The notes under the pieces are model-generated. The model was not told the DNA's origin and did not search any database. It saw nothing but the letters and a program-made list of their open reading frames with translations. Of a DNA stretch of 21,859 nucleotides, positions 14,289-21,859 are shown one piece after another. The position numbers and the translations under genes were made by a program. The first letter of the stretch is position 1. Each line of letters starts with the position of its first letter. The stretch is from contig DPZW01000009.1 of assembly GCA_003536545.1 (NCBI GenBank), forward strand, positions 1-21,859, in the 5' to 3' direction. This DNA comes from Rhodospirillaceae bacterium (GTDB lineage Bacteria; Pseudomonadota; Alphaproteobacteria; UBA11073).

Positions 14289-16142
14289 TTAAAACTCTGA
14301 TAAAATTGGCAATCCGTCCCGCTGAATGTACCAAATGGTATCAGCCGTCCCGCCTGAATCCTTTTTAATAGCCACCCTGACTGGCGCATCAAAATACACC
14401 TGTAGCTGGCCGATCCCTTCATAGTGATGATCGGAAATATCAGCTGCCAGGTAGATTAACCCACCCCGTGCACTAATTTCCTGCCGGCCGGTGAATAATA
14501 TGGTTTTACCTTTTGTAGTTCGGCCAACCGCATAACCCCGGACAACCGTGCGCTGCAGACCGTCATGCGGTTTCAACACAAAACCAATTCCCAGCACTTT
14601 TTCCTTTTGCGTGATTGCTACCGGTGCTTCAATCTTGATGCCCTGCTGTACAATTCCCGGCCACGGCACTGCTCGATACGGACCCGCCTGCGGATCCGGC
14701 ATCTGCGTCGGCGCAAAAACGCCGCAGTGATGCTCTACGCGCCATGGATAGGGGTTAATCGGAATACACAAAGGCTTAAGCTTGGCATCCAGATGAGAAG
14801 CCATTTGCTGCCAACTGGATGCCGATGTAATGGGAAAGTCCGGAATGGCCAAACCGCTGATACCGCGATAAGCCCAACCACTAGCCAAGAACCAAAACAC
14901 GAAAAATACGACTGCGGTTTGATGGATATTAAGAAGCCGCAAATAGCGCGCCAATTGGTTTCTACCTGCCTGTCTGCTGCTCCAGTTCTGCACGGCATGC
15001 GCTGCCGTAAGCATTACTGCCCCTACGATCAGATAGCCTGCAAGAAAGGCAGGCAGAACATGGCGATAAACCTGAAAGTGTTCAAAGTAGGCAAACGTAA
15101 AATTCCACTGCCCCGGCATCACAATTATATTCATGGCCAGTGTACCCAGGATAAGCAGCATTCCTATTAATAATAACTGGCGGACAACCCCTCTACTGAT
15201 CCAGAACAACCTGGCCAGAGCAATAAAAATCACGGTGCCAAGAATCGATAGCGCGTAAGGCGAAATATGCGCAAGCGTAATCGCAGGTTCATGCCCCAGC
15301 CAGAGTGCAGTCATAAAACCACCCGCGTACAACAGCAACAGCAGCGGCACCTCAAACAATGCCGCAAGATCGGTATTTATCTGCGTGCCAAAAGAAGCAT
15401 GGTTCTGAACAATCGACATCAGCTGTAACAGCGCAGCAACTGCACATGCAATCATTAATATACGCCAGCTCCGGCGGGCCACAAAGGCTGCTGCAACAAA
15501 GAATGGAAACAATAAAACAAACTGTGGTTTAGATAAAATAAATATGGTGAACAACCACGCCCACCATGGCACTGCAGCGACAGCAACATCTTCTGATTTC
15601 AAGGAGACTATAGTCAGGCCAATGATAACCAGCAGACCACAGTAAGCAAAATTAATAAATGTAATGGTTTCAAAATTGAATAGCGTCAGGAACGCTGTTG
15701 CAACGGTTAAGCGCAAAGCATCAGATACAATCACGTGGCGGAAAACAGGCAAGCAAAACATGCTGCCGGATATTGCGGTAATGATAATTGCAGAAAAATT
15801 ATAATAATAAGGAACCATCGTTGCTGGAAATTTGATTTCATTACCGATGAAGGCAAGGGCGCGACCAAGCAGTGCAAGGTAGCCTGCCTCTGGGTGGAAC
15901 AGGCGGATCAGAATATTGGAATGCGTGGCTTTGAAATAATAACTGGTAGCTGCCTCTGCCCACATCTCACCGCTCAGGAGCCAGTGATGCTCGAGAAAAA
16001 AGACCAGGAGAAAATATCCCAGGCAGAGTAAAATAAAATTGGCCCACGCCATCCCCCTTGAGGGCGGGCCTGAGGCTATATTTGCCGCTTTGCCGTCAGC
16101 ACCCCAAAGCCATCTGCAGCGATTTCGTATTATTTGCAGCAA
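14289..16142 (-). CDS. Large polytopic membrane protein, GT-C-like, with C-terminal soluble domain
   Basis: About 617 residues as called. After a short cytosolic start come about ten to twelve hydrophobic segments, then a soluble tail of roughly 150 residues. The first loop after the first membrane helix holds SGEMWAEAATSYYF, an acidic position like the catalytic carboxylate of GT-C glycosyltransferases, so a lipid-linked sugar transfer role is plausible. No clear family name is visible. The start is uncertain: ATG 16250 and ATG 16208 overlap the divergent glycosyltransferase and have no ribosome site; TTG 16142 follows GGAGAGAGAG and is my choice; ATG 16052 directly abuts an AAGGGGG. It heads the minus-strand operon, 72 bases before the GatZ-like gene. 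Confidence 0.7.
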   Translation of the reverse strand: MLQIIRNRCRWLWGADGKAANIASGPPSRGMAWANFILLCLGYFLLVFFLEHHWLLSGEMWAEAATSYYFKATHSNILIRLFHPEAGYLALLGRALAFIGNEIKFPATMVPYYYNFSAIIITAISGSMFCLPVFRHVIVSDALRLTVATAFLTLFNFETITFINFAYCGLLVIIGLTIVSLKSEDVAVAAVPWWAWLFTIFILSKPQFVLLFPFFVAAAFVARRSWRILMIACAVAALLQLMSIVQNHASFGTQINTDLAALFEVPLLLLLYAGGFMTALWLGHEPAITLAHISPYALSILGTVIFIALARLFWISRGVVRQLLLIGMLLILGTLAMNIIVMPGQWNFTFAYFEHFQVYRHVLPAFLAGYLIVGAVMLTAAHAVQNWSSRQAGRNQLARYLRLLNIHQTAVVFFVFWFLASGWAYRGISGLAIPDFPITSASSWQQMASHLDAKLKPLCIPINPYPWRVEHHCGVFAPTQMPDPQAGPYRAVPWPGIVQQGIKIEAPVAITQKEKVLGIGFVLKPHDGLQRTVVRGYAVGRTTKGKTILFTGRQEISARGGLIYLAADISDHHYEGIGQLQVYFDAPVRVAIKKDSGGTADTIWYIQRDGLPILSEF

Positions 16143-16145
16143 TGT

Positions 16146-16155
16146 CTCTCTCTCC
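16146..16155 (-). promoter_or_regulatory. Ribosome binding site supporting the TTG start at 16142
   Basis: On the minus strand GGAGAGAGAG ends three bases before TTG 16142, and its GGAG core lies nine bases upstream of it. No other candidate start of the membrane-protein gene has a site at normal spacing, so this decides the start call. Confidence 0.4.
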
Positions 16156-16217
16156 GGTCCCGGGCTATTTAGACAGTTTATATTGACTTGAACAGCCAAG
16201 TTACGCATGAAAGTGGC

Positions 16218-17741
16218 ATGAAAACACTGATAGACCCCAAGGCAGAGCAATCTGACGACACAAACGAAGGGTTTGAAGATAAAGCTTCATCCCCCCATCT
16301 GCTGGTCAGAATTGGGCAAATTTTCATTCCTAAGCATGATTTACAGATTGCCTATAAATATATTTTTGGGCGTTACCGTGATAAACTAACCCTTACACAA
16401 TTCTTTCTGGCTTATGCATTCCGCCTGCTACGCAAAACTGGGTACCTTGAGAAAGTTAGGGACAGCTACATCAAAGGCTGGACACTGAAAAATCCAACTT
16501 ACTTTGACCAGGATATTTTGAACCTGCAGTCTTACCGTATTTATGATACACCACAGATCGAGATAAACCCTGACCGGGTTAAATCTATCAATGTACTGGT
16601 ACCAGCCTTTCAGGTTGAAACTATATCTGCTGGATTTTTTGGCGTTTTTCAACTTGCACTTTTCATAGCACGCAGTGGCCGGCATGTACGACTGGTCATG
16701 TATGAGAATTTTGACTTCTCAATCGATCGTTTCCGCGACAGTCTGAAAAAATTTTCGGGGCTAGAAACCCTTCTGGATGAAGTCGAAGTAGACTATATTG
16801 GTGAACGTAAATCGCCTTTCCAGGTCTCTGCAGATGACATCTGCGTGGCTACTGTTTGGTATTCAGCCTATGTTGCTGAAGCTGTGCGAAAAAAGCTGAA
16901 TGCGCCGCACTTTCTTTACCTTATCCAGGATTATGAACCGGCCTTTCATTCAGCCGGGACACATTTCACAGCTGCCCATCAAAGCTATGAACTACCCCAT
17001 AAGGCAATTTTTTCCACTGAAGCCCTTCAAAATTATTTTGTTGCGCAAGGATTGGCGCAAGGTGAAGCGAATGTTGATTATGTGTTCTTTAACAATGCCT
17101 GTTCCTGCAGCCCACCCAAAGAAGAAATCTTCCTGCAGCAGAAGGTCGGACAGACCCGCAGACTTGCTTTTTATTCACGCCCCACAGTCGATCGCAATAT
17201 GTTTACATTGGGTGCATCTGCACTGGTCGAAGCTTACCGCCGCAGGCTTTTTCATCAACATGGAAGCAATTGGGAATTTTATGGCATGGGCATCGGAAAT
17301 GTAGAGATTTATTTTGATGATGAAAGCAAGCTTCGACAATTGCCACGTATGACGCTAAAGCAATACCAAGAACGTATGTCGGATTTTGATTTATGCCTGA
17401 CCTTGATGGCATCACCGCATCCCAGCATTGTGCCGTTCGATCTAGCGGGATCCGGTGCACTGGTAGTGACGAATACTTACCTAAATAAGACACAGGGTTA
17501 TTTTGCCGCGATGTCAGAAAACATTATTGCCTGCCATCCTGAACGCGAAGCATTAATTAATGGTCTAGCTGAAGGAATTAGTCGCGTTGACAATCTTCAA
17601 CGACGGTTTTCAGGAAGCCAGATGCAATATCCTAAAACATGGGATGAGACCTGGCAGCCCCACCATCATGCATGGATTGAGCGTTGGACGGGCCCGGCAC
17701 AGAACGCACGCCTGCCAAGCCCCAGCTCTGAAGCGGCCTGA
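16218..17741 (+). CDS. WsaF-type glycosyltransferase (rhamnosyltransferase-like, GT4)
   Basis: 507 residues from ATG 16218; the frame is open to a TTG at 16188 inside the divergent gene, but ATG 16218 is preferred. The order of motifs follows the WsaF group: INVLVPAFQ, then FLYLIQDYEPAFHSAG, FSTEALQNYF, LAFYSRPT, NWEFYGMG and LTLMASPHPSIVPFDLAGSG, the last with VVTN behind it. WsaF is a known beta-1,2-rhamnosyltransferase using dTDP-rhamnose. With rfbB and rfbA downstream, transfer of rhamnose is the best guess. It should be cytosolic or membrane-associated, acting on the growing chain. The stop TGA overlaps the next gene's ATG by one base. Confidence 0.85.
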   Translation: MKTLIDPKAEQSDDTNEGFEDKASSPHLLVRIGQIFIPKHDLQIAYKYIFGRYRDKLTLTQFFLAYAFRLLRKTGYLEKVRDSYIKGWTLKNPTYFDQDILNLQSYRIYDTPQIEINPDRVKSINVLVPAFQVETISAGFFGVFQLALFIARSGRHVRLVMYENFDFSIDRFRDSLKKFSGLETLLDEVEVDYIGERKSPFQVSADDICVATVWYSAYVAEAVRKKLNAPHFLYLIQDYEPAFHSAGTHFTAAHQSYELPHKAIFSTEALQNYFVAQGLAQGEANVDYVFFNNACSCSPPKEEIFLQQKVGQTRRLAFYSRPTVDRNMFTLGASALVEAYRRRLFHQHGSNWEFYGMGIGNVEIYFDDESKLRQLPRMTLKQYQERMSDFDLCLTLMASPHPSIVPFDLAGSGALVVTNTYLNKTQGYFAAMSENIIACHPEREALINGLAEGISRVDNLQRRFSGSQMQYPKTWDETWQPHHHAWIERWTGPAQNARLPSPSSEAA

Positions 17742-18658
17742 TGCCCGGACATATTGCCATCCTGCTTGGCACATTTAATGGTGGGGAATTTCTTGCCGCA
17801 CAATTGGATTCAATCCAGCAACAAACACATCAAAATTGGAAATTATATGTTTCTGATGATGGTTCAGATGATCAAACTCTTTCCATCCTACATAAATATA
17901 TTGAACAGTGGGGACCGGATAAAATCCAGGTTTTCACGGGATTGCAGCAGGGTCTTGCACAAAACTACCGCGCATTAATTCAAAATGTGGATATTTGTGC
18001 AGATTATTTTGCTTTTTGTGATCAGGATGATGTTTGGCATTCTGATAAAATGGAGAAAGCAACTGCATGGCTGACCACACAGGACGCGGCTCCTGCGCTT
18101 TACTGCAGCCGCCTGAACCTGATTAATGCCAAAGGCGACGCCATTGGCATCTCCCGCAATAATCCGAGGCGGCCATCTTTTCGTAATGCATTGGTTGAGA
18201 ATGTTGCATCCGGGAATACTATCGTCATTAATCAGCATGCACGGAATTTGCTGGCACGCAGCTTTACAAACCATATCATAATCCATGACTGGGCAAGCTA
18301 TATTTTGGTAACTGCAATGGGTGGGACCGTATTTTTTGATCCCACACCCCATATTGATTATCGCCAGCACGATCACAACATCATCGGGGTGCCTACTGGC
18401 ATTGCCGCACTGCAATTACGGATGGAACGACTTCTAAACGGCACAATCAGTCACTGGAATGCACAGCATATTGATATGCTTGCTCCGATTGCACATGAAA
18501 TGCCACCCGCACAAGCCAAAATTTTTATGCATTTCTGTAAGATGCATCGGCAAAACGGCTTGTTACAGATCTTTCACCTTTTTGCAGCCGGTCTATATCG
18601 TCAGACCTTTTCAGGCCAATGGGGCTTGTGGCTGGCGGCACTATTGTCTAAAAACTGA
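17741..18658 (+). CDS. Glycosyltransferase family 2
   Basis: 305 residues. The N-terminal GT-A fold begins IAILLGTFNGGEFLAAQLDS and has SDDGSDD (38-44). AFCDQDDVWHSDK (91-103) contains the D-x-D metal site, IIHDWASY (180-187) is the acceptor-side segment, and YRQHDHNIIG (207-216) is the motif shared by the rhamnosyl/hexosyl GT2 enzymes of O-antigen loci. It should add one sugar from a nucleotide donor to the lipid-linked chain on the cytosolic face. The start overlaps the previous stop by one base and five bases separate its stop from the permease gene. Donor unknown; dTDP-rhamnose is likely from context. Confidence 0.88.
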   Translation: MPGHIAILLGTFNGGEFLAAQLDSIQQQTHQNWKLYVSDDGSDDQTLSILHKYIEQWGPDKIQVFTGLQQGLAQNYRALIQNVDICADYFAFCDQDDVWHSDKMEKATAWLTTQDAAPALYCSRLNLINAKGDAIGISRNNPRRPSFRNALVENVASGNTIVINQHARNLLARSFTNHIIIHDWASYILVTAMGGTVFFDPTPHIDYRQHDHNIIGVPTGIAALQLRMERLLNGTISHWNAQHIDMLAPIAHEMPPAQAKIFMHFCKMHRQNGLLQIFHLFAAGLYRQTFSGQWGLWLAALLSKN

Positions 18659-18663
18659 CTCCC

Positions 18664-19473
18664 ATGAATACAATTGTAAGGCCCCAGAGCATTTATTGTG
18701 CAGCCTGGGCAGATTTTGTAACCAGTTTTACGCGCACTGACCTCTGGCTCTGGCTAAGCTGGCAGGACATCCGCCTTCGCTACCGTCGTTCTGTCCTGGG
18801 CCCATGGTGGCTGACGCTCAGCATGTTTATCATTGTTGGCTCTATTGGCTTTGCCTTTGCAAATATTTTTAATATGACGCTGGAAAATTACTTGCCTTTT
18901 TTTGCAGTGGGGCAAGTATTCTGGTTATTTTTCTCTACGCAGCTGAACGAAGCTGTTTACGGTTTTCTGAATTTCCAGCATGTGCTGCAACATCAGAACT
19001 TGCCACTTCCCGCATTTATCCTGCGCCAGATGATGCGCAACCTGATTATTCTTTTACATCATATGGTGATTGCGGTGCTAGCCATTGTAATCTTTCGTGA
19101 TATTGCATGGGATAAGCTAATATTTTTTATCCCCAGCTTATTGATCGTCTGCGTATTATTGTATGTCACATCACTCGCCATTGCAATGCTTTGCACGCGC
19201 TACCGTGACTTTGGCCCTGTTGTGACCAACGTGGTGCAATTCATGTTCCTGATCACGCCAATCCTCTGGAATCCCGCGCTATTGAAAAACCATCAGTGGA
19301 TCGTACAATTCAACCCGATGTATCATATGATCGAAGTTCTGCGTGCCCCGCTGCTGGGCTATGATGTCAGTCCATTCAGCTATGCTTACCTGTTGTCTGC
19401 TATTGTTTTGCTCACTGCCGGTGTTTTTGTGACTTACGCGCATTTTCGCAAACGTATTATCCACTGGTTCTGA
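18664..19473 (+). CDS. wzm: ABC-2 type polysaccharide export permease (Wzm)
   Basis: 269 residues with about six membrane segments. The cytosolic entry motif IRLRYRRSVLGPWWLTLSM (about 37-55) is diagnostic of Wzm/KpsM-type permeases, and CTRYRDFGPVVTNVVQF with the following LITPILWNP is the matching C-terminal half. It forms the channel of the exporter with the next gene's ATPase and carries the finished, lipid-linked glycan through the inner membrane. Only two bases separate it from the ATPase gene. Confidence 0.92.
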   Translation: MNTIVRPQSIYCAAWADFVTSFTRTDLWLWLSWQDIRLRYRRSVLGPWWLTLSMFIIVGSIGFAFANIFNMTLENYLPFFAVGQVFWLFFSTQLNEAVYGFLNFQHVLQHQNLPLPAFILRQMMRNLIILLHHMVIAVLAIVIFRDIAWDKLIFFIPSLLIVCVLLYVTSLAIAMLCTRYRDFGPVVTNVVQFMFLITPILWNPALLKNHQWIVQFNPMYHMIEVLRAPLLGYDVSPFSYAYLLSAIVLLTAGVFVTYAHFRKRIIHWF

Positions 19474-19475
19474 AC

Positions 19476-20189
19476 ATGACAAAAATTGTTCTCGATAATG
19501 TTGCCGTTGAATTTCCCATCTATGGATTGGGCAATCTTTCATGGCGGAAAAACCTGCTGCACCTGACGACGGCGGGCAAACTGGCCAAAGATGCCCACAA
19601 CATACCCATCGTCCGCGCGCTCACCGATATCAATTTCATCATTGAGCCGGGTCAGCGTGTAGGACTCTCTGGCCATAACGGTTCCGGCAAAAGTACAATG
19701 CTGCGCCTGCTGGCGGGCATTTATGCCCCCACGCGTGGGAATATAACGGTAAATGGCAAAATCGCTTCGATCCTTGATATTTTTCTCGGGATGGACGAGG
19801 AGGCTACCGGCTATGAAAACATTCTGCTTCGGGGCGTACTACTCGGTGAAAGCGTGGCCTCCATGCGCCGCCGTACCCCTGAAATCAAGGAATTGTCAGG
19901 CCTCGATAACTACCTAGAGCTCCCCGTCCGTACCTATTCAACCGGCATGCGGGTGCGGCTTGGTTTTGCGATTTCCATGACAATGGATGCAGATATTTTC
20001 CTGCTGGATGAATGGCTTGCCGTGGGAGATGCCCAGTTCCGCGAAAAGGCTGAGGCCCACCTGAAATCAGTTGTTGATAATGCCGCCGTGGTTGTTATAG
20101 CATCGCACGATGAAACCCTGCTAAAGAGCGTTTGCAACCGGATTATCCGGTTGGAAAACGGCTTTATCGTTGAGGACAAGGCAAATTAA
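19476..20189 (+). CDS. wzt: ABC exporter ATP-binding protein (Wzt, short form)
   Basis: 237 residues. Visible are Walker A GHNGSGKST (66-74), the signature region YSTGMRVRLGFAIS (154-167), Walker B DIFLLDEW (173-180) with E179 as catalytic base, and the H-loop His 211. The N-terminus FPIYGLGNLSW and the IASILDIFLGMDEEATGYENI segment are typical of polysaccharide exporters. The protein ends soon after the nucleotide-binding domain, so the C-terminal carbohydrate-binding domain of long Wzt proteins is absent. Export is then probably tied to synthesis and not to recognition of a capped chain end. It acts on the cytosolic side of the inner membrane. Confidence 0.92.
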   Translation: MTKIVLDNVAVEFPIYGLGNLSWRKNLLHLTTAGKLAKDAHNIPIVRALTDINFIIEPGQRVGLSGHNGSGKSTMLRLLAGIYAPTRGNITVNGKIASILDIFLGMDEEATGYENILLRGVLLGESVASMRRRTPEIKELSGLDNYLELPVRTYSTGMRVRLGFAISMTMDADIFLLDEWLAVGDAQFREKAEAHLKSVVDNAAVVVIASHDETLLKSVCNRIIRLENGFIVEDKAN

Positions 20190-20190
20190 C

Positions 20191-21261
20191 ATGATTTTAG
20201 TGACAGGATGCTGCGGTTTTATTGGTGCGCAGTTTGTGCGTCAGTGGCTGAAAAATGTCGGGCAGCCTGTGATCGGCCTGGATGCATTAACTTATGCAGG
20301 CAATATAGCCTCCCTGTTCGAAGCACATGAAAATCCAAAATTCACCTTTGTGCATGGCAATATCTGCGATGCGGATCTCGTTGCAAAACTTCTACAGAAA
20401 TACCAGCCGTGGGCGATTATCAATTTTGCTGCCGAAAGTCACGTTGACCGTTCCATCACCGGACCAAAAATTTTCGTGGATACCAATGTGATGGGCACTT
20501 TCACGTTGCTGGATGAGGCGCAGCGTTACCGCGAGTCTTTACCTGCTGCCAAACGGGATGCTTTCCGCTACCTGCAAATTTCAACAGATGAAGTTTTCGG
20601 CAGTCTTGGTGAAAATGATGCGCCGTTCCATGAAGAAAGTCGTTACATGCCTAACAGCCCCTACGCGGCATCCAAGGCATCATCTGACCATCTTGTTAAG
20701 TCTTTTTTCAAGACTTATGGTTTTCCGGCTATGATTACAAATTGCTCGAATAATTACGGCCCCGGGCAATTCCCTGAGAAACTCATCCCATTGATGATCA
20801 CGCGTGCGCTGGCGAATGAACCGCTGCCTGTTTATGGTAACGGACGCAACAAGCGTGACTGGCTCTATGTACTGGATCACTGTGATGCAGTTACGCAAGT
20901 ACTGTTTGATGGCGAAATTGGCGAGAGTTACTGTATCGGCGGTGAAAGCGAATACCGGAATATCGATGTTGTTGAAACCTTGTGCGACCTGATGGATAAG
21001 CGCCTGCCGCTTGCAAACGGTGAAAGCTACCGGTGCCTGATCCAGTTTGTTCAAGACCGCCCAGGCCACGACTGGCGCTATGCCACCAGTATTAATAAAA
21101 TCCAGCAAGCTCTTGGCTGGTCGCCTAAAAAATCATTTGAAACGGGCCTCGCGGAAACAGTGGACTGGTACCTGGATAATGCCGCATGGATGCGGGATAT
21201 CACCGAGCGGCAATCTCAGAACTTGTTTGGCACCGCATCTGTGTTAAACAAGGCCGCATGA
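20191..21261 (+). CDS. rfbB: dTDP-glucose 4,6-dehydratase
   Basis: 356 residues, the usual RfbB length. An extended SDR fold is shown by the NAD loop TGCCGFIG (5-12), FAAESHVDRSI (79-89), the catalytic TDE (132-134) in QISTDEVFGSLG, YAASK (158-162) with the Tyr and Lys of the catalytic pair, and NNYGPGQFPEKLIP (187-200). It makes dTDP-4-keto-6-deoxyglucose from dTDP-glucose, the second step toward dTDP-rhamnose and related sugars. An upstream in-frame TTG (20170) lies in the wzt gene; ATG 20191 is one base after the wzt stop and gives the family N-terminus MILVTG. It shares ATGA with rfbA. Confidence 0.95.
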   Translation: MILVTGCCGFIGAQFVRQWLKNVGQPVIGLDALTYAGNIASLFEAHENPKFTFVHGNICDADLVAKLLQKYQPWAIINFAAESHVDRSITGPKIFVDTNVMGTFTLLDEAQRYRESLPAAKRDAFRYLQISTDEVFGSLGENDAPFHEESRYMPNSPYAASKASSDHLVKSFFKTYGFPAMITNCSNNYGPGQFPEKLIPLMITRALANEPLPVYGNGRNKRDWLYVLDHCDAVTQVLFDGEIGESYCIGGESEYRNIDVVETLCDLMDKRLPLANGESYRCLIQFVQDRPGHDWRYATSINKIQQALGWSPKKSFETGLAETVDWYLDNAAWMRDITERQSQNLFGTASVLNKAA

Positions 21262-21859
21262 TCCAACGACGTGGCATTATCCTAGCGGGCGGCAGCGGCT
21301 CCAGACTTTATCCGGCAACTCTGGCCAGCTCTAAGCAGCTTTTACCGGTTTATGATAAACCGATGATCTATTATCCGCTCAGCACATTGATGCTGGCCGG
21401 CATCCGCGACATTATGGTCATTTCAACACCTGTGGATACGCCGCGTTTTGAACAATTACTAGGCACGGGTGAAGAGATGGGGATCAGGCTCACCTATGCC
21501 GTTCAACCAGAACCCAAGGGCCTTGCGCAATCTTATCTGATCGCTGAAGAATTTGTGAATGGTGAGCCCTCTGCCTTAATCCTGGGTGATAATATTTTTT
21601 GGGGCGCGCACTGGCAAGATGATCTCAAAAGTGCCAATGCCAATAAAGATGGCGCCACAATTTTTTCTTATCATGTACATGACCCGGAGCGTTACGGCAT
21701 CGTGACGCTAAATGATGCAGGAAAACCAATTGATATTGAAGAAAAACCCACGCAGCCGCGTTCACGACTAGCCGTAACAGGCCTCTATTTTTATGATGGC
21801 CAAGCGTCCGAAATTGCACGGAGATTGAAACCTTCGCCGCGCGGCGAACTGGAAATCAC
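21258..21859 (+). CDS. rfbA: Glucose-1-phosphate thymidylyltransferase (3' end beyond window)
   Basis: Two hundred codons are open from ATG 21258 to the edge. RGIILAGGSGSRLYPAT (5-21) is the nucleotide-binding loop, with Ser where most relatives have Thr; then PVYDKPMIYYPLSTLMLAGI, cut here as KPMIYYPLS, EPKGLAQSY, LILGDNIFWG and SYHVHDPERYGIV follow in family order. It makes dTDP-glucose from glucose-1-phosphate and dTTP, feeding RfbB. The start overlaps the rfbB stop by four bases, so both are co-translated. rfbC and rfbD, needed for rhamnose, are not in the window and may follow to the right. Confidence 0.95.
   Translation, partial: MIQRRGIILAGGSGSRLYPATLASSKQLLPVYDKPMIYYPLSTLMLAGIRDIMVISTPVDTPRFEQLLGTGEEMGIRLTYAVQPEPKGLAQSYLIAEEFVNGEPSALILGDNIFWGAHWQDDLKSANANKDGATIFSYHVHDPERYGIVTLNDAGKPIDIEEKPTQPRSRLAVTGLYFYDGQASEIARRLKPSPRGELEI

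Noticed and set aside
13725..14300. Plus-strand frame of 191 codons
   Set aside because: It is antisense to the GatZ-like gene, whose family motifs are clear.
14565..15170. Plus-strand frame of 201 codons
   Set aside because: Antisense to the polytopic membrane protein; basic, Cys-rich composition with no domain.

Overview
The window is bacterial DNA, probably from a Gram-negative proteobacterium. It carries an ABC-transporter-dependent surface-polysaccharide locus (Wzm/Wzt-type exporter, dTDP-sugar genes, WsaF-type glycosyltransferase) and a DCC / small protein / HTTM membrane-protein triad. I cannot name the genus. Base composition is uneven. In two sampled 60-base lines, G+C is 21/60 at 5101-5160 (accessory operon) and 31/60 at 20401-20460 (polysaccharide locus), which suggests the left part has a different history.

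Left edge (1-1740). A minus-strand gene runs off the window. It encodes a DGQHR-domain protein of the DndB type, the family linked to DNA phosphorothioate modification. It has a good sigma-70-like promoter at 1297-1325. Just upstream of that promoter lie three 21-bp tandem repeats, and a degenerate inverted copy covers the -35 box. The stretch 1395-1740 has no convincing intact gene and looks like decayed sequence.

Accessory operon (8295 down to 1741, minus strand). Six tightly packed genes follow one promoter: a U32-peptidase-like TIM barrel, a glutamine-dependent asparagine-synthetase-like amidotransferase, an AEC-family transporter, a TauD/TfdA-type Fe(II)/2-oxoglutarate oxygenase, an HpcH/HpaI-type aldolase and a HisC-like PLP aminotransferase. 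The set reads like a small pathway that makes (or modifies) and exports an amino-acid-like compound. I know of no named pathway with this gene set. The operon is bracketed by 34-bp direct repeats (1681-1714 and 8471-8504, 33/34 identical). In the minus-strand frame both repeats encode the same C-terminal peptide ending at aligned stop codons, so the cassette may have been inserted at the 3' end of a gene.

Membrane triad (8613-10136, plus strand). A DCC (DUF393) thiol-oxidoreductase-like protein, a small soluble protein and an HTTM-type membrane protein form an overlapping operon. An imperfect hairpin of about 18-21 bp lies immediately upstream.

Polysaccharide locus (10150-21859). Two divergent operons start near 16.2 kb. 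The minus-strand operon encodes a large polytopic GT-C-like membrane protein, a GatZ/KbaZ-like aldolase-family protein, a bicupin and two tandem paralogous SAM methyltransferases. The plus-strand operon encodes a WsaF-type glycosyltransferase, a GT2 glycosyltransferase, Wzm, a short Wzt, dTDP-glucose 4,6-dehydratase (rfbB) and the start of glucose-1-phosphate thymidylyltransferase (rfbA). Together these would make a dTDP-sugar (probably rhamnose), polymerise and methylate a glycan, and export it. The unusual part is the GatZ-like/bicupin pair, which suggests an uncommon sugar or sugar acid.
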